This document shows positions 1 through 11,292 of a stretch of DNA of 64,000 nucleotides, in pieces. The notes under the pieces are model-generated. The model was not told the DNA's origin, ran no database searches, and was given only the letters and a program-made list of their open reading frames with translations. A program made the translations under genes and the position numbers. How positions within the stretch are numbered: position 1 is the first letter of the stretch; every line of letters starts with the position of its first letter. This DNA is from Ustilaginoidea virens. Taxonomy: Eukaryota > Ascomycota > Sordariomycetes > Hypocreales > Clavicipitaceae. Location: contig NC_057317.1 of NCBI RefSeq assembly GCF_000687475.1, forward strand, positions 744,001-808,000. Reading direction: 5' to 3'.

Positions 1-2084
1 TTTCGCTCCCTTTCCGCTATGGCTCTCCGCCTGTCGGCCTCGTATGGATCCTGTTCGGGGCTGCGACTGCGCCTAGCAGGACGTGCACTGCGTTGAGATC
101 TCTCACCTCTAGATCGTTCTCTTTCACGGCGGGACACGTCCCGTTCGCTGGAAAGCCGACTGTTGCGTCTGTGGCCGCGGTCGGCTTCGTCTTCCTCCTT
201 CTCTCGAAGGCGCCGCATATGCTTATCAAAAGCGGCTCGACGGAGTTCTTCGGAGTGGACTGCCTGGAATTCATCTGACTTGAGGAGGCGAGGTCGTACC
301 TTGTCATAAGTGTCGCCAAGCACAAAAGGAGGATCGGCACGTTTAAGATACGCCCTCAGGTCCTCAACAGCGCGTCTTTGTTGACGTTCAGATTGCTTGT
401 CATCCGGTTGCTTCACAGCACGTTTTTCACGGAGCTTTATTGCGTCAACGGTTAGCCTTTTCGTGTTTCAAGAGTTTCCTCGTGGACTCGGGTGCATAGG
501 AAGAGCTGCCTACCCTTTCGAAGATCAGTTGCAATATGTCATTATCAATGTTAGCAGTGCGTCGATCATCCTTCATAACGGAGAGGTACTCTTGGAAATC
601 GCTCGCAGGTGTGAGCTCAAACCGTTTATCCTTTGCGGCAGAATGTTTGTCAGCTGCGGTACCATCCATCAAGCCACGGGTACGGGCACCTACTTCGAGG
701 ACATCCAAGACGTCGTTCCTCGGTCCTCTGAGGGAACGCTCCTCCTCTTCCATCACATCCCAAAAGAGTTCTTGGGGAGTAGAGCCGTCATGGCCCAGCA
801 TGTGCAGGTAGCGATCGTCCTTCCCAATCAGCGGTTGGATGTTGTTCCATTTTGTTCCCGGCTTGATCTTGCCGTCACGTCGAAGTTCGGACAAGAGGGA
901 CTTGAATGCATCTCGAGCCTTGCGCTCGCGGCGATACTTCATCCTCTTGTCGTGCTGCTTTTTTTCATTGAGCGCGCGCTCCAGAGACTTGATGTGGTCC
1001 TGAAATGTGACCAAGGTGTCGTATTTGGTGAGAGCGCTGTACGTTTCATCGTTCTTGAAAGCGGCGGATAAGATGTCTTGGGCTTCGGGCCAGCGCGTGT
1101 ATGCCTTGATGTTCAGTTTTGGGAGAAGGCCCTTGAGCGAGTTGAGCGCATTCTGGCGCAGCTTGGTTTGACGCTCCTTGTGAGCCTTTTTCAGCCCCGC
1201 GACGTACTCCTCAAAGAGCTGTCGCCGCTCCTCTTCGTTACTTGTCGACCGGAACGTGGTTTCTCCCTCAATCATTGGCCGAGCAGTCTTCCACCGCGTA
1301 TAGTGGGTGATTTCAGCGTGTCGTTTCAACATTGTGTCAAAGTCGGCACGAAGTTTGGTCAAGCGTTCTTCGGCTCGTTCCTTGTCCTGCATGATGACAT
1401 CCTGGCAATATTTCTCGAATGCGTCTCTCCTGCCTTTGGGGTCTCGAATCGACCGGTATTGCGGATCCTTGATGATGGCTCGCATAGCCTGCTCCCATGT
1501 CCAGTCGGGTTGCACACCGCTACGCTTCAACAGTTTGATGAATGCCGCCTCGGCCTCCTCGGGAGAGGCAAATTCCGGTTCGTCACTCGCAGGAGGCACG
1601 AAGGCATGAGCCTTGGAATCATTTCCGTGATAACCCCCATGGCGGAATTCCGAGCCCGAGTCGCGAAACTCTCGATGTTGGTGATGGTCATAGGAGGCGT
1701 GGGATTGACCGCCGTTCTGGGGGTATCTAGGAGGGCCAGCGCTTTGTCCTAAAGCCTTCCTGTATACATCGGGCATCTCCCATGAGCTCTGCTTCGTCTC
1801 GGTGTTGTACCAGTACTTCCGGCCGCCCTCGGCGGTGTATTCCTTCCAGGGTTGATTCGAGAGCGTACGCTGGAACAGCAAGACTCTAGTTAGAGAAGGC
1901 TCGGGTGGGGAGGGGGGGGGGACGCGAAATTGCTTGAATGAGAACTGACCTCTGCCCCGGACATGAGGTCCTCAGGCTTGGTCCATTGCGTGACCTTGGT
2001 CATGCTGTTGTAGTAATATGCTCGGCCATCAGGAGTATGATGCTCCTGCCAAGCCGCAGCGGCCGGACTACCATATGCGTGCAT
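1..2084 (-). CDS. PRP40: Pre-mRNA-processing factor Prp40 (partial, C-terminus cut by left edge)
   Basis: U1 snRNP-associated splicing factor that bridges the 5' splice site and branch-point proteins in the nucleus. Two WW domains come first: one around WQEHHTPDGRAYYYN near residues 12-38, and a second (PWKEYTAEGGRKYWYN) near 52-78. A long charged, helical run of FF repeats follows, then an Arg/Ser/Glu-rich tail running off the window. Two introns are inferred: 1870-1949, and 435-513, which has a CTAAC branch site. Without removing 435-513 the frame hits a stop after FERV; removing it joins IFER to LREKRAV and restores the family sequence. The start at 2084 (MHAYGSP) sits just before WW1, as in other fungal Prp40 proteins. 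An in-frame ATG at 2216 would add an unfamiliar 44-residue leader. The family call is firm; the exact start is not. Confidence 0.93.
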
Positions 2085-2661
2085 GGCTGTAGGAGCGGAA
2101 AGATGCTGCCAGTGTCCAGACAAGAGTTTGGCGACTTGCGACGAATTCCGACGAGCCCGAGTAGTGCTGTTGACGCTGCTCAGGGAGCAACTGATGATGG
2201 CGTGCAGAAAACCCAAGCCCTAGCTGGACCAGAAAAACTGAACGAGGTCAAATGTCCAACGAGCGCTATTACTGTTCCTGTTACGGTTACAAAGAAGGTG
2301 GATCAAGGGGAGGGGGGGAGTTGAGCCAATGGGAAGGATCCATATGCAGCTAAAGGGGGGTCCTTGGATGTCGCGTTCAATTTCTAAAAACACAAACACG
2401 TGCATGCACCTCGTCGTCAGCATATTAGGAGGTATCTAGGTACCTACATATCATATCTCCTGGAGCACCATGGCAGCTTAGCTTACCAGGCAGGCCCGGA
2501 TACCTCGCTGGAAGCGGCAGCATCAAGCCAACGTCCAGAATCCAGCATTAGAATGCCAACTAACACCTGAGGGCAGAAATGCTCAAAGCCGGCAATGAAC
2601 TGAGCGTTCATCCCTCCGTCGTCCTTGCTCTCTTCCTCCCCTTCCACCAGTCATTGTCATC
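2085..2661. other. Intergenic region, divergent PRP40/TRS65 promoters
   Basis: This gene-free stretch lies between two divergently transcribed genes and must hold both promoters. It contains a purine-rich tract near 2308-2320 and a GGTATCTAGGTACCTAC cluster near 2432-2448 of the kind seen in other gene-free parts of the window. No conserved coding signal was seen. Confidence 0.6.
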
Positions 2662-4528
2662 ATGGAAACTCTTGAGAAGAACCCCGATGGCTTGGCCAAC
2701 GACCTCGGCCACGAGTTCATTGAGCAATCCTACTTGAGTTACGTGGTGCCTGCAAGAACAAACACTCATCTAAACGAAGCCTTCAAAGATGCAGAGGCCA
2801 GCAACATTGTACGTGGATCTATCCAACAACGAGAATCGCTCTTTTTCGGTATGGACGGTGTCCCCCTTCCCCGGCAATAACGCCAGCCTTGTGCCACCCT
2901 CTCATTATTAACCCGATGCAGACGAGACGGTGGATGTTCTTCTAATTCTCAAAATGCCGTGGCTGGAAGAAGACGCGTTGAAGACGCAATTAGATAGACT
3001 AGTTGTCTGTCTTGAAGCTCGCGTGCTCAACAGCCGCTCCTCAGACCGTGACTCACAGCCTGCCGCCGAGACAATCTTCAAGGGACACGTTGAAGACATT
3101 TCGAGTCCCCTGACAATCGTGGATGAGGAAAACCTGTCAGAGCAGCATGGTTCGTGCCAGGCCGTGTACGCCGTGTGGAAACTCTCCGTCTTGTTGAATC
3201 GGCCTCGCATGCGGCTTAACAGTCCGCTCATAGCGTTTTCGGCCGCCGCCAGCCTAAAGCCGCACACCGCGGGAGACGCTCGTCCTCGCGGGACGGAATA
3301 CCTCCAAAGCGGAATGCCCTCTAGCCTCAACCTTTTGGAATCTTTCTCTTCAGATCAGGCTCTGGACGGGGTAAGGCCTAGATTGTCTGCGCTACGTGTG
3401 TCGCGCGTCGCCCCGGTCAGCAGACAGCAGGACCTGGTGGTGCACCTTCGAGCTCTGCCGCTGCTGCAGATGCCCATCTTCCCCGCCATTCACACGAGGA
3501 TACGATTTTCCCGGCCACAGACGGCTCCGTCAAAGGCAGCTTTGATTGCGGTGCTGGAAGTAGACTTGACCTCTCACGTCGAATGCGAAGTCTTGCTCGA
3601 TGACATCAAACTCTCCACCAACGATGGAACGGTAGAGAGCCTCCACGACGACGTTGACCAGATGAAGTTGCCGATGAGCTGTGTCGCGCATGATCACATC
3701 ATCTTCCTGTACCACATCAAGCCTACGCCATCGGAAAAACCGTCCAAGTCCGTCACGGGCACGCTCGACATTTCTCTCACAGCCGTCGCTCAAGTCTCTC
3801 CCGGTGTTTGCGCCCCTCGCCTTTCCATGAGATGGGACTCGGTGCTGGACTTTACAGCCCCTGTGAATCCTAGCTTCAGCACCACAGCAGAGTCCTCGGG
3901 AATACAGCGGGCACACAAGCCGTCGCAGCTTTCCATAGGCAGCAACACTGCCGTCGTGCCGCTCAAAACAATGCCGGTGCTTCGCCCCGACGCCCTGCCA
4001 GGCCTCGAATCGTCGACGGCGCGGACAGAGGCCGCCGTTCCGGATCTCGGAATCACCATGTCCTTTACGGGGCCTTCCGCTCCCGTTCGCCGAGGGGACG
4101 TCTTCTCCTGGGAAGTGAATGTGGTGAATCGCGCATCAGAGGCAACGGCGCGGCCACCGCGCAAGCTCGCTCTTGTCGCCGTGCCCAAGCGCCGTCGGAA
4201 CGACACGAGGCCTGCGCAGCCGCCATCCACGGCCTCCAGACGTCGCGGCGAACCGGATGTAGCCGGTGCCGTAATGGACGCGAACATTCTTCACGCCCTA
4301 CAAAGGGACTCTGCGTTTGACGCGACGGAAGTCGTTTGCCTCAGCGCTGACACTCGCGTCGGCCCTCTTGCACCAGGGACATGCCACGTTGTGGAACTGC
4401 AATTCTTGGCTCTGAAGGAGGGCATTGTGGGTGTAGAGGCGGTACGAGTTGTCGATCTGGGTTCCCAGGAACACGTCGACATACGGGACTTGCCCACGAC
4501 GATAGTGGAACCCGCCGTCGTCGCATGA
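2662..4528 (+). CDS. TRS65: TRAPP II complex subunit Trs65
   Basis: Fungal subunit of the TRAPPII tethering complex and Rab exchange factor, acting at the trans-Golgi and in endosomal recycling. There are two exons: 2662-2848 and 2922-4528. The 73 bp intron (GT-AG) joins FF to DETVDVLLILKMPW, giving a continuous 597-residue product. The N-terminus (HEFIEQSYLSYVVPA) and the DVLLILKMPW segment match the fungal Trs65 family as I know it. The C-terminal half reads as immunoglobulin-like beta segments (SFTGPSAPVRRGDVFSWEVNVVNRA) and ends in REGVVGVEAVRVVDL-like strands typical of TRAPPII accessory subunits. The gene is divergent from PRP40 and convergent with SLD3. Nothing looks broken. Confidence 0.88.
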
Positions 4529-5067
4529 ACATTGGATCACGACACGAATGGAATGAATAAAGAGCGATTCAACGTTTTCCTGGTGTTCTCGCGGTGCGGA
4601 ACGCGTTTGGTTGATGATTGACGATGATTTGCAAAGCAGCCATGACCTTGGTCGTATGCTGGACTTGAAAACTTCTTGTTGCCATCAACCGAGGCCATAT
4701 TCTATGTACAGTTTGCGGGGCATCAAGCAGAACACTGATCATCAAGGTCAACCCGGCGACTCGATCGAGGGCCTCGCGACTTGCCGCTTACGATAGCCGT
4801 CATAAAAAGTGCACATGGGAACGCGAGGCCTTGCAACCTTGGTGAATGGCAATAACAAGTCCATTCCGGCAGGTACTGAGCCACAGCATGCATGACCTCG
4901 TCCGTACTTCCGGGCGCCCAATACCCCAGCCTCGTGCACGTCGGCGGAAAAAAAAAGTGACTCGACTCCCATCATCAATGCAGGGACGCCATTGCTCCCA
5001 CCCTGTTCGCTGACCCTTTGCCCGAGAGAAAAACGCCTCAATATGCATGCTATTTCGTAAAACATCA
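4529..5067. other. Intergenic region, convergent 3' ends of TRS65 and SLD3
   Basis: This is the shared 3' flank of two convergent genes. It holds a short A run near 4950 and an AATAAA-like AATGAATAAAG just after the TRS65 stop (about 4551-4562), which may serve polyadenylation. No coding signal was recognised. Confidence 0.5.
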
Positions 5068-7159
5068 TCAAGTGTCGTCAAAGTCATCGTCCCATCCCAG
5101 CTTCTCGTAGATGGAGACTTGTCTCGAATGAGCCTGCTCGTGCCCCGGTGCCGGACTGTGCGCCAGATCCAGCCTTGACAGACTGCTTCTTCTGGTGGGC
5201 GTGCCCGGAATTTCGCGAGATCGAGGCATGGGCGGCGAAGAGTCCACCGATGCGTGGCTTGCGTCGCCCGCGTCGCCGGCATTCGAAGCCTCATCGGCCA
5301 CGGTTCTCCTCTTGCCGTGTAGAGGCGACAGTGGCAAACGAGCAGGTTCTTGATACGTCTCTGCGCGCTTGATGAAACTGGGCTGAGCAGGTAGTCCGGC
5401 CGGTGTTCGGCCCGCGCAATGTCCGGCTGGGGATGCGCTTTCGGCCAGAGCGTCTCGACGGCCATGTCTGTGGCCCGTCGACGGAACCACATGTCCTACG
5501 CTGGAATGCGGAACCAGTTCGTCAGTACCATCTGCGGACATGTCCGCGCTTGGCTCCGGTTTAATGGCCAACGCGTCTTTGAAGCGGTTATTGGCAGGTG
5601 TGGCCTTGACCTGAACCGAAGCCGGGATGGCGATCCTCGATGGTTTTTTCGCTCCTGCTTTCTCTATTAGCTCCCCCACATTACAGATGAGATGAGACAT
5701 ACAGCAAGGTGGAACAAATAGAAAAAGAAATAAAAAAGAAATAAAAACAAAGAAAGAAAGAAAGAAAGAAAGGAAAGCTCACTCTTGGCCGATAAACTTG
5801 TCGAAGCTCGACGCTCATCTGCCTCTGCCATGGCTCTACCAATGACTTCGCGGTTCGGCTTTCTGAGGGCTGAAATGGCATCCTTAAGCTCCGCTTCTAC
5901 CAAAGCTTTCCTGTTTGCTTTCATGCCTTGCAGAACATTCGTGTTGTGGACGCGCGATAACGGTGATTGCTTGGCTCGACACATGAGCACCTCCCCTTTG
6001 GGCAAATCCTTCAGGCACAGAGGTTCGCTTCCCTCTCGCTTCACACCTGATACAGAGGTTGATGTGGCTGAACGCATCAAAGCGATGGCGTTGCTGGGAC
6101 CTCTAGAAACGCTCCGGCGGTGAAATTGCTCCGTCGATAAGGCGCGCTGTAGCGTCCTCCTTGCGTTAGGCTGACCCGATCGTTTTGTCGCAGCACCGGG
6201 TTTCCGTTCTCGTCTGCTTGACGACGCCCTCGATGACTGTGACTTGATTGGAGACACAATGACGGGACCGCCGAGTTTGAGGTTGATTGCATTGCACAGC
6301 TCAGGTAAACGTGCTGAAAAGCTGCAAAACTTGTCAACATGAGTTTGGGGTTGTGCGATATGAGGGACATGCATACAAGGGTACGATAATGTCGACGCAA
6401 AAGTCTTTCAGGGGCTCAGGGGAGCTCTTTGGCTGAGTGTGGTTATGTGAGGAAGCTTGCGTGGCTTGCGAGTCGCCCATCATGAGCTGTTCATCAGAGG
6501 CTGTCGATTGCCAAATGGTAAGCCTGTCAGCGTGCACATCTACCAGCAGTGGTAGGTTGTGTTTGTTTCGTCTCCTGGGGGCTGGCGTCTTGCTGGCTTC
6601 TTGTAGTTGGGACCCTTCTCCCGCCGACAATGGCAGGCTTGATCCACCAGGGTCATCTGCACTTTTGAGGGATTCCAGGGCGAGGATCTCGAGGATCAAG
6701 ATCATTTGCAGTTGCGTTTCCCTGGTGCGTAGCACAGACACATGCGACTTGATCTGCGAAGAGGAAATGCTTACATCCTCGTCACTCAGTTCTGGCCTAG
6801 CAGCCTTCCACCAGTTGCGGATACTCTCGTCTTCCAGAGGGTAAAGCGAGTTTCTGCCCAGCTTCATCATTTTAGACTTTCGCCTCTTCTTGGCGCCGTC
6901 GTCGGACGTATCAACAAAAGATTTCATTTTATTGATGATGTCGGGAATACTTTCGCGATATTTCTTGTCAATTTGCACAGTCGTGAGAATCAAGCTCTTC
7001 AAGAAGTCGACCAAGTCGTCCATTTCCAGGTTGGATTCGAGATCTAGGCGGAAAGCTGATCGGGCACGAGATAATGGCCCTTTGGCAAAGTAAGCCAGCG
7101 AACCCTGTAGAATAGTTGTTAGACGTAGAACTTGCTTCATTACTAAATTTGATAAAGGG

Positions 7160-7190
<31 letters not shown>

Positions 7191-8214
7191 AAACAAACAA
7201 ACAAAAGCTTGCCATGGATCTGTAGAGAGCTTCAAAGTATTGGGCTCTAATATGGTCCAAGATTGCTTCTGCATTCTGGGGAGAGGAAATAGGCGCCGTG
7301 GGCTCTATGGAAATATCCAGCGGAAGCTGTGGCATATCTGATGGGTATTCAGTAGCAGCAACCTCTTCTGAATTGGTCTCTGCTGACGGAAGTTGCTGCG
7401 AGCCACCTTGAGCAACCACGCCGGGCTGACAGCTTGAGTCGCCTCCTTCATTGGCCTGGGACACTGATTGAGGCTTCGACTTCTTCCTGACCAGACTTTG
7501 GATAGCCTCGATAGCAGCGCGCTTCTTTTTCTGCTCCTTATGCATTTGAGGAGTGACGGTTGGTCCGGCAGGTTCGAGCGTACACGGAGCAAGGTGGCGG
7601 CGTGCCAGGCGGTCGTAAGATGCAGCAGAGGCATTCATTACCAACTGGCCGAGATCGACCCAAGGTCCCAGCCGGCAAACCACGTACAGCCCATTTGCCT
7701 CTCGTTCCAGGGCATACAGGGTTCCCTTGGCGTCGTTCTTGGCTATGAGCACGTTCGGTGTGCACCCGAGGCGTGACTCGAGGTCCAGAATCTTGATGCG
7801 GGACTCCACGAGACGGGTCCGGGGGAATCCAGGCTCCGGGGACGAAAAGTCCAGGCTGGAAAGAGGGAGATGCTGTCTGGGAAGGAGCATCAGCGGCAGC
7901 AGAACCCGCGGTTGGACGTGCAAATCGGGCGGGTGAGGCTGTTTGATTTCCGGTGAGCGGGATTTCGCATCCACGGGGGGTTCTGCTGGCCCCAAGGGAG
8001 GGCCGCGCGGGGGGGGGATGCGGATGCGACGAACCTTGATCGCGATGGACGGCTTGAGAAGATGATCCATTGCGGCGGCGTCCATCGGCTTTGGGGTGCG
8101 TCTGCGCGGAGAGACGCTGGGTCCCCGGCTGTTCAGGCTTCCATCGGAACTTGGGGTCAAGATGCCAGAGTGCGGACGCGACGCGTTTGCATCAGGATCG
8201 GCGGAGGGGGGCAT
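5068..8214 (-). CDS. SLD3: DNA replication regulator Sld3
   Basis: Origin-firing factor that recruits Cdc45 to the loaded MCM helicase and is activated by S-phase CDK (family knowledge). Four exons encode about 954 residues; the introns are 7105-7212, 6322-6376 and 5664-5782. The conserved Sld3 core covers roughly residues 310-560: QYFEALY, then SLAYFAKGPLSRARSAF, DLVDFLKSLILTTVQIDKKYR, LYPLEDESIRNWW and LRTRETQLQMILILEILALE. The N-terminal third and the C-terminus are disordered and rich in SP/TP sites, as expected for a CDK target. The protein ends in an acidic IYEKLGWDDDFDDT. The start at 8214 (MPPSADPD) is the first ATG compatible with the frame before the conserved part. The first intron is unusual: its donor reads ATG|GCAAGC (GC-AG) and it carries a 30-base homopolymer. 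Confidence 0.9.
5664..5782 (-). other. SLD3 intron 3 with (GAAA)n tract
   Basis: GT-AG intron with donor AGA|GTGAGC and acceptor TAATAG|AGAAAG. On the plus strand it contains a run of GAAA units (about 5750-5774). Splicing here joins LSAK to KKAGAKKPS in frame. Confidence 0.7.
7105..7212 (-). other. SLD3 intron 1, inferred GC-AG intron with a 30-base A/T homopolymer
   Basis: On the minus strand the exon ends ...CTCTACAGATCCATG and the intron begins GCAAGCTTTTG. It runs through (TTTG)n and a T30 tract to a CTAAC branch site and CTACAG|GGTTCGCTGG. The intron is 108 bp, a multiple of three with no in-frame stop, so naive translation inserts a Phe-rich run into the conserved ALYRSM-GSLAYFAKG region. 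No GT donor at this place restores the family sequence. Confidence 0.65.
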
Positions 8215-9199
8215 GGACGGCTGGAGGCAATGGTTCGTCCGGCGGCAACGCGAGAGCTGGAATAAGCTGTAAGTGTAATCATACAATGCAACGGCTAGAG
8301 TGTATCTTGATGCCGAGGAAATCTGTGTGGTTACGCGTGCTTTGGCCAGTAACGCGACGACGACTTTGATGGGACAAGAGCTTTGTGTGGGGCAGCGTGG
8401 CTGTGGCTGTGGCTGTGGTGTGGTGTGGCGTGGCGCCCCCACGATCCAACTTCAGACACTCATTCCTCACTCCCGAACTCCAACCATCCTTGCCAGCACG
8501 TGGTCCGCAGCCATCACATATCATGCCCGCCGTGCAGCCTCGCTCCAAAACCGGTTTTGCGTCCAAAAATAGCCCGCGGAATAAGCAGCGTCAAAATGAT
8601 GCCATCGTCAGGTGCTTCTCCCGGGGCTACCATGCATGGCCAGTTCATTGTGTAAAGCTCAGCTGAATTATGCTCACTAGAGGTACTCGAGAGGCCAAAG
8701 CAGAAATTGCCGTCCCGACTCTCTACGGACGGAATTGTCTCTCATTCAAAAATGCCCTTTTTCCAAATATACATTCCCAGAAAATAATATGTGCTGTTTT
8801 ACCACGGGTATCTGCCCCTTCCATTACTGTACTTCAACGCGCCAAAACATTTACGTGAATCCTTATGAACATGGGCGGCAAAAAATCAAGGCCTTCCTAT
8901 GTATGCTTACGGTGTACATGCCATGTCGTTCATACAGAAGGGGTAAAGTGAAAAAGCGGGCAGGAAAACATGGAAAAAAAAAACCACTCGGTCCACAACA
9001 CTTTTTAAACTCCAAAAAATTGCCAAAGGTGGTGGGTGACCAGGTCCGGACTGTGGCCGCTGCGTGACCCTTCCTTTCCCGCAAGTGAGATTGTAATGAA
9101 ATTGATGCAGAATGTTGACGAAGAGAGTTTTGAGGGGAAAAAAAAAAAAAAAGGTTGGCTGGGTCAGCTTCAAAAAGAAAATTGTTCGCTGGTTTCCTT
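8215..9199. other. Intergenic region between SLD3 and the homeobox gene
   Basis: This holds the SLD3 promoter and the homeobox gene 3' flank. A (TGTGGC)n/TGTGG repeat lies at about 8397-8431, and an A run at 9139-9153 may be close to the homeobox 3' end. No gene was recognised. Confidence 0.5.
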
Positions 9200-10937
9200 C
9201 TAACTGTCAATTTGGTGGAGGCTCATGTATTGTTGTTGGGTGCTTGATGCGGTCGATGCGGTCGACGGCGACATCTCTGACCAGGTGTAATCAGGGCTAT
9301 CATCGGCACCCATGAAATGGAAGTAAGTCTGTCCCGTTTGCGCTGAATAGATGGGTCCCAGTTGCTGGTTTGAACATTGAGCATTGGCCACGTAGTTTCC
9401 GAACGAGGCAGAATGTGCTCCCATGCAAACGCTGTCGTGCATTCGATCCAAGCCAGAGGCAACCAGGGTCTCTTCCGGGATGGCCATGTCGTACCCGGCC
9501 CCCAGGTGGAATAGACCGTCGGAAAAGCCAGGCGTGGTGGGTGGGGTTCGCAGGGTCGGGTCGGGAATTACCAAGTTTGGTGGCGTGTATTTCCCATTCA
9601 ATGGATAGAGTGCAGAGACCGAGGGGCCGACGAGTTCTTGCTGTTGAAGAGCAACAGGCGTGTCTGGTGTAGGTGGCGCTGCAGACCCATGGCGACCTGA
9701 CGCGGTGGGCGAAGGCCGTCGTCTCTGAAGAAGGGCGTCCACACTTCGTTCATGCAATGGACTTCGAGGGCTAGCAACAGACTTCATAACACGACCTGAG
9801 CCCGAGCTAGAAGACACTCTGCGCATGCAGCTTTCCTGATCCCCTCGTCTCAGCATATCGGACGATCGAGCAGTGTACGATTTACTTCTGCCGCCAGCAA
9901 TGGACAGCGGAGCCGGCCTTCGGTTTCGACGGGAGGCGATGTCGTGTCCTTCTAATGACTTCATGTCAGAGTCTGCAGCAAGGCTTGCTTCCAGATGCTG
10001 TTGCAGGTTGCTTTGGGTGTCCACAGTTTCCGTAAACAGCTGTCCATTGAGGTCCTTGATGCCGTGACCAAGCATTGAGCTGCCTGGCAGGGACAGGAAT
10101 TCGTCCATTTGGTCAGAGAGAGCGCAAGCGTCGTCGGTGTCTTCAACGACCGGCTTGCATTTCTGAAGAGGGAAACAGGAGTAGCCGGGGCCGGGGCCGG
10201 GGTCATTGGCGTCACTGGCTTCCTGCTTGGCGGGATGGGCCAGGAGCGAAGGAAAGTCCGTTTCAACGCTCTGGCTAGTCTCATTGGTCTCGCTCATGGT
10301 TTCATGGCAAGACTGCTCAGATGGTGACGGGGACTCCTCGATGCTTTGCCTCAAGGTAACAGCAGGTTGCGGAAAGGGGGCACTTGAGCCGACGAGGTCA
10401 CAGTGGCGGCCGTCTTCGGACTGCCGACAATCCCCAGCTTCAGCCTGTTCCTTCTCCAACCTCTGCTTCGCCTCGTATTCCCTTATGTTGTTCTCCTTCT
10501 TTTCACGAGCACGTCTGTTTTGAAACCAGTTCTGCGGATAATTTGTCAGCACGATACGACACCGTGGGGGGGGGCAGAAGAAGTGTCAGTTGCGGTGGGG
10601 TGGCGGGTAGATGGGAGTTCTGTTTGCCTACATTGATTCGGGCATTATCAACTCTCATGGACTCGGCAAGCGTCTTCTTTGTGGAGCTGCTAGGCTTGTG
10701 ATTCTTCTGGAATTCCGCCTCCAAAATTTCAACCTCTTCTTTTGAAAGGCGGGGTTTGGATTCGGTGGTTCTCGACATTTGTTGGTGTTGAGCGACGCGG
10801 CCATTATGGCTCTGGTAGGTGTCCAAGGAGTCGGCCAGATAGGCAGGATACGTCGAGTATTGAGCGTAGTTTGGAAAGGACGTTGACACGCCCGCATAGG
10901 CCCAAGAAGGCCACTGTGAGTGAGAGTATGGTCCCAT
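9200..10937 (-). CDS. Homeodomain transcription factor
   Basis: Two exons (10632-10937 and 9200-10531) with a 100 bp intron encode about 545 residues. A typical 60-residue homeodomain lies at residues 60-119. It starts KPRLSKEEVEILEAEF and ends with helix 3, NWFQNRRAREKKENN; the intron falls inside helix 3, directly before NWFQNRRAR. Asn and Arg at the usual DNA-contact positions are present. The rest is low-complexity and Ser/Pro/Gln-rich with no second domain, including C-terminal YTWSEMSPSTAS and QQQ. Homeobox factors of this class control conidiation and fruiting-body development in filamentous ascomycetes (family knowledge). I cannot say which paralogue this is, so no symbol is given. 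The very long upstream gene-free region fits a developmentally regulated gene. Confidence 0.9.
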
Positions 10938-11268
10938 TTCGCGTGAGCTTGAAAGTGGCTGCGATCCTATGTAGTTTCCAAGACGGTCCCACAGCTACTC
11001 CCCAAGTCGACGAAAACGGGAGCCGAGAAGGAGAAAAACAAAGCTATTTACGATAGTTTGGGTGAGAGAGTGTGTTTCCTGTATGATGCCAAACCAACAG
11101 AGACCAGACGTCAGAGTGGGGAAGAGACGGCAGGATGGATGGGAACGTAGGGCTTGGACGGATTCTCTTGGGACTTTGCAAAGGACAACCAATAAAGACA
11201 GTATCTGGTGTGGACGATGGATGATGGTGGAAGAAAAGCCACAGTCGCAGTCGCAGCCGAAAGCGTCG

Positions 11269-11292
11269 AAGCCGTAGCCGTAGCCGTAGCCG
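11269..11292. repeat. (GCCGTA)n hexanucleotide microsatellite
   Basis: Four consecutive GCCGTA units, flanked on the left by CAGTCG/CAGCCG degenerate copies. Confidence 0.85.
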
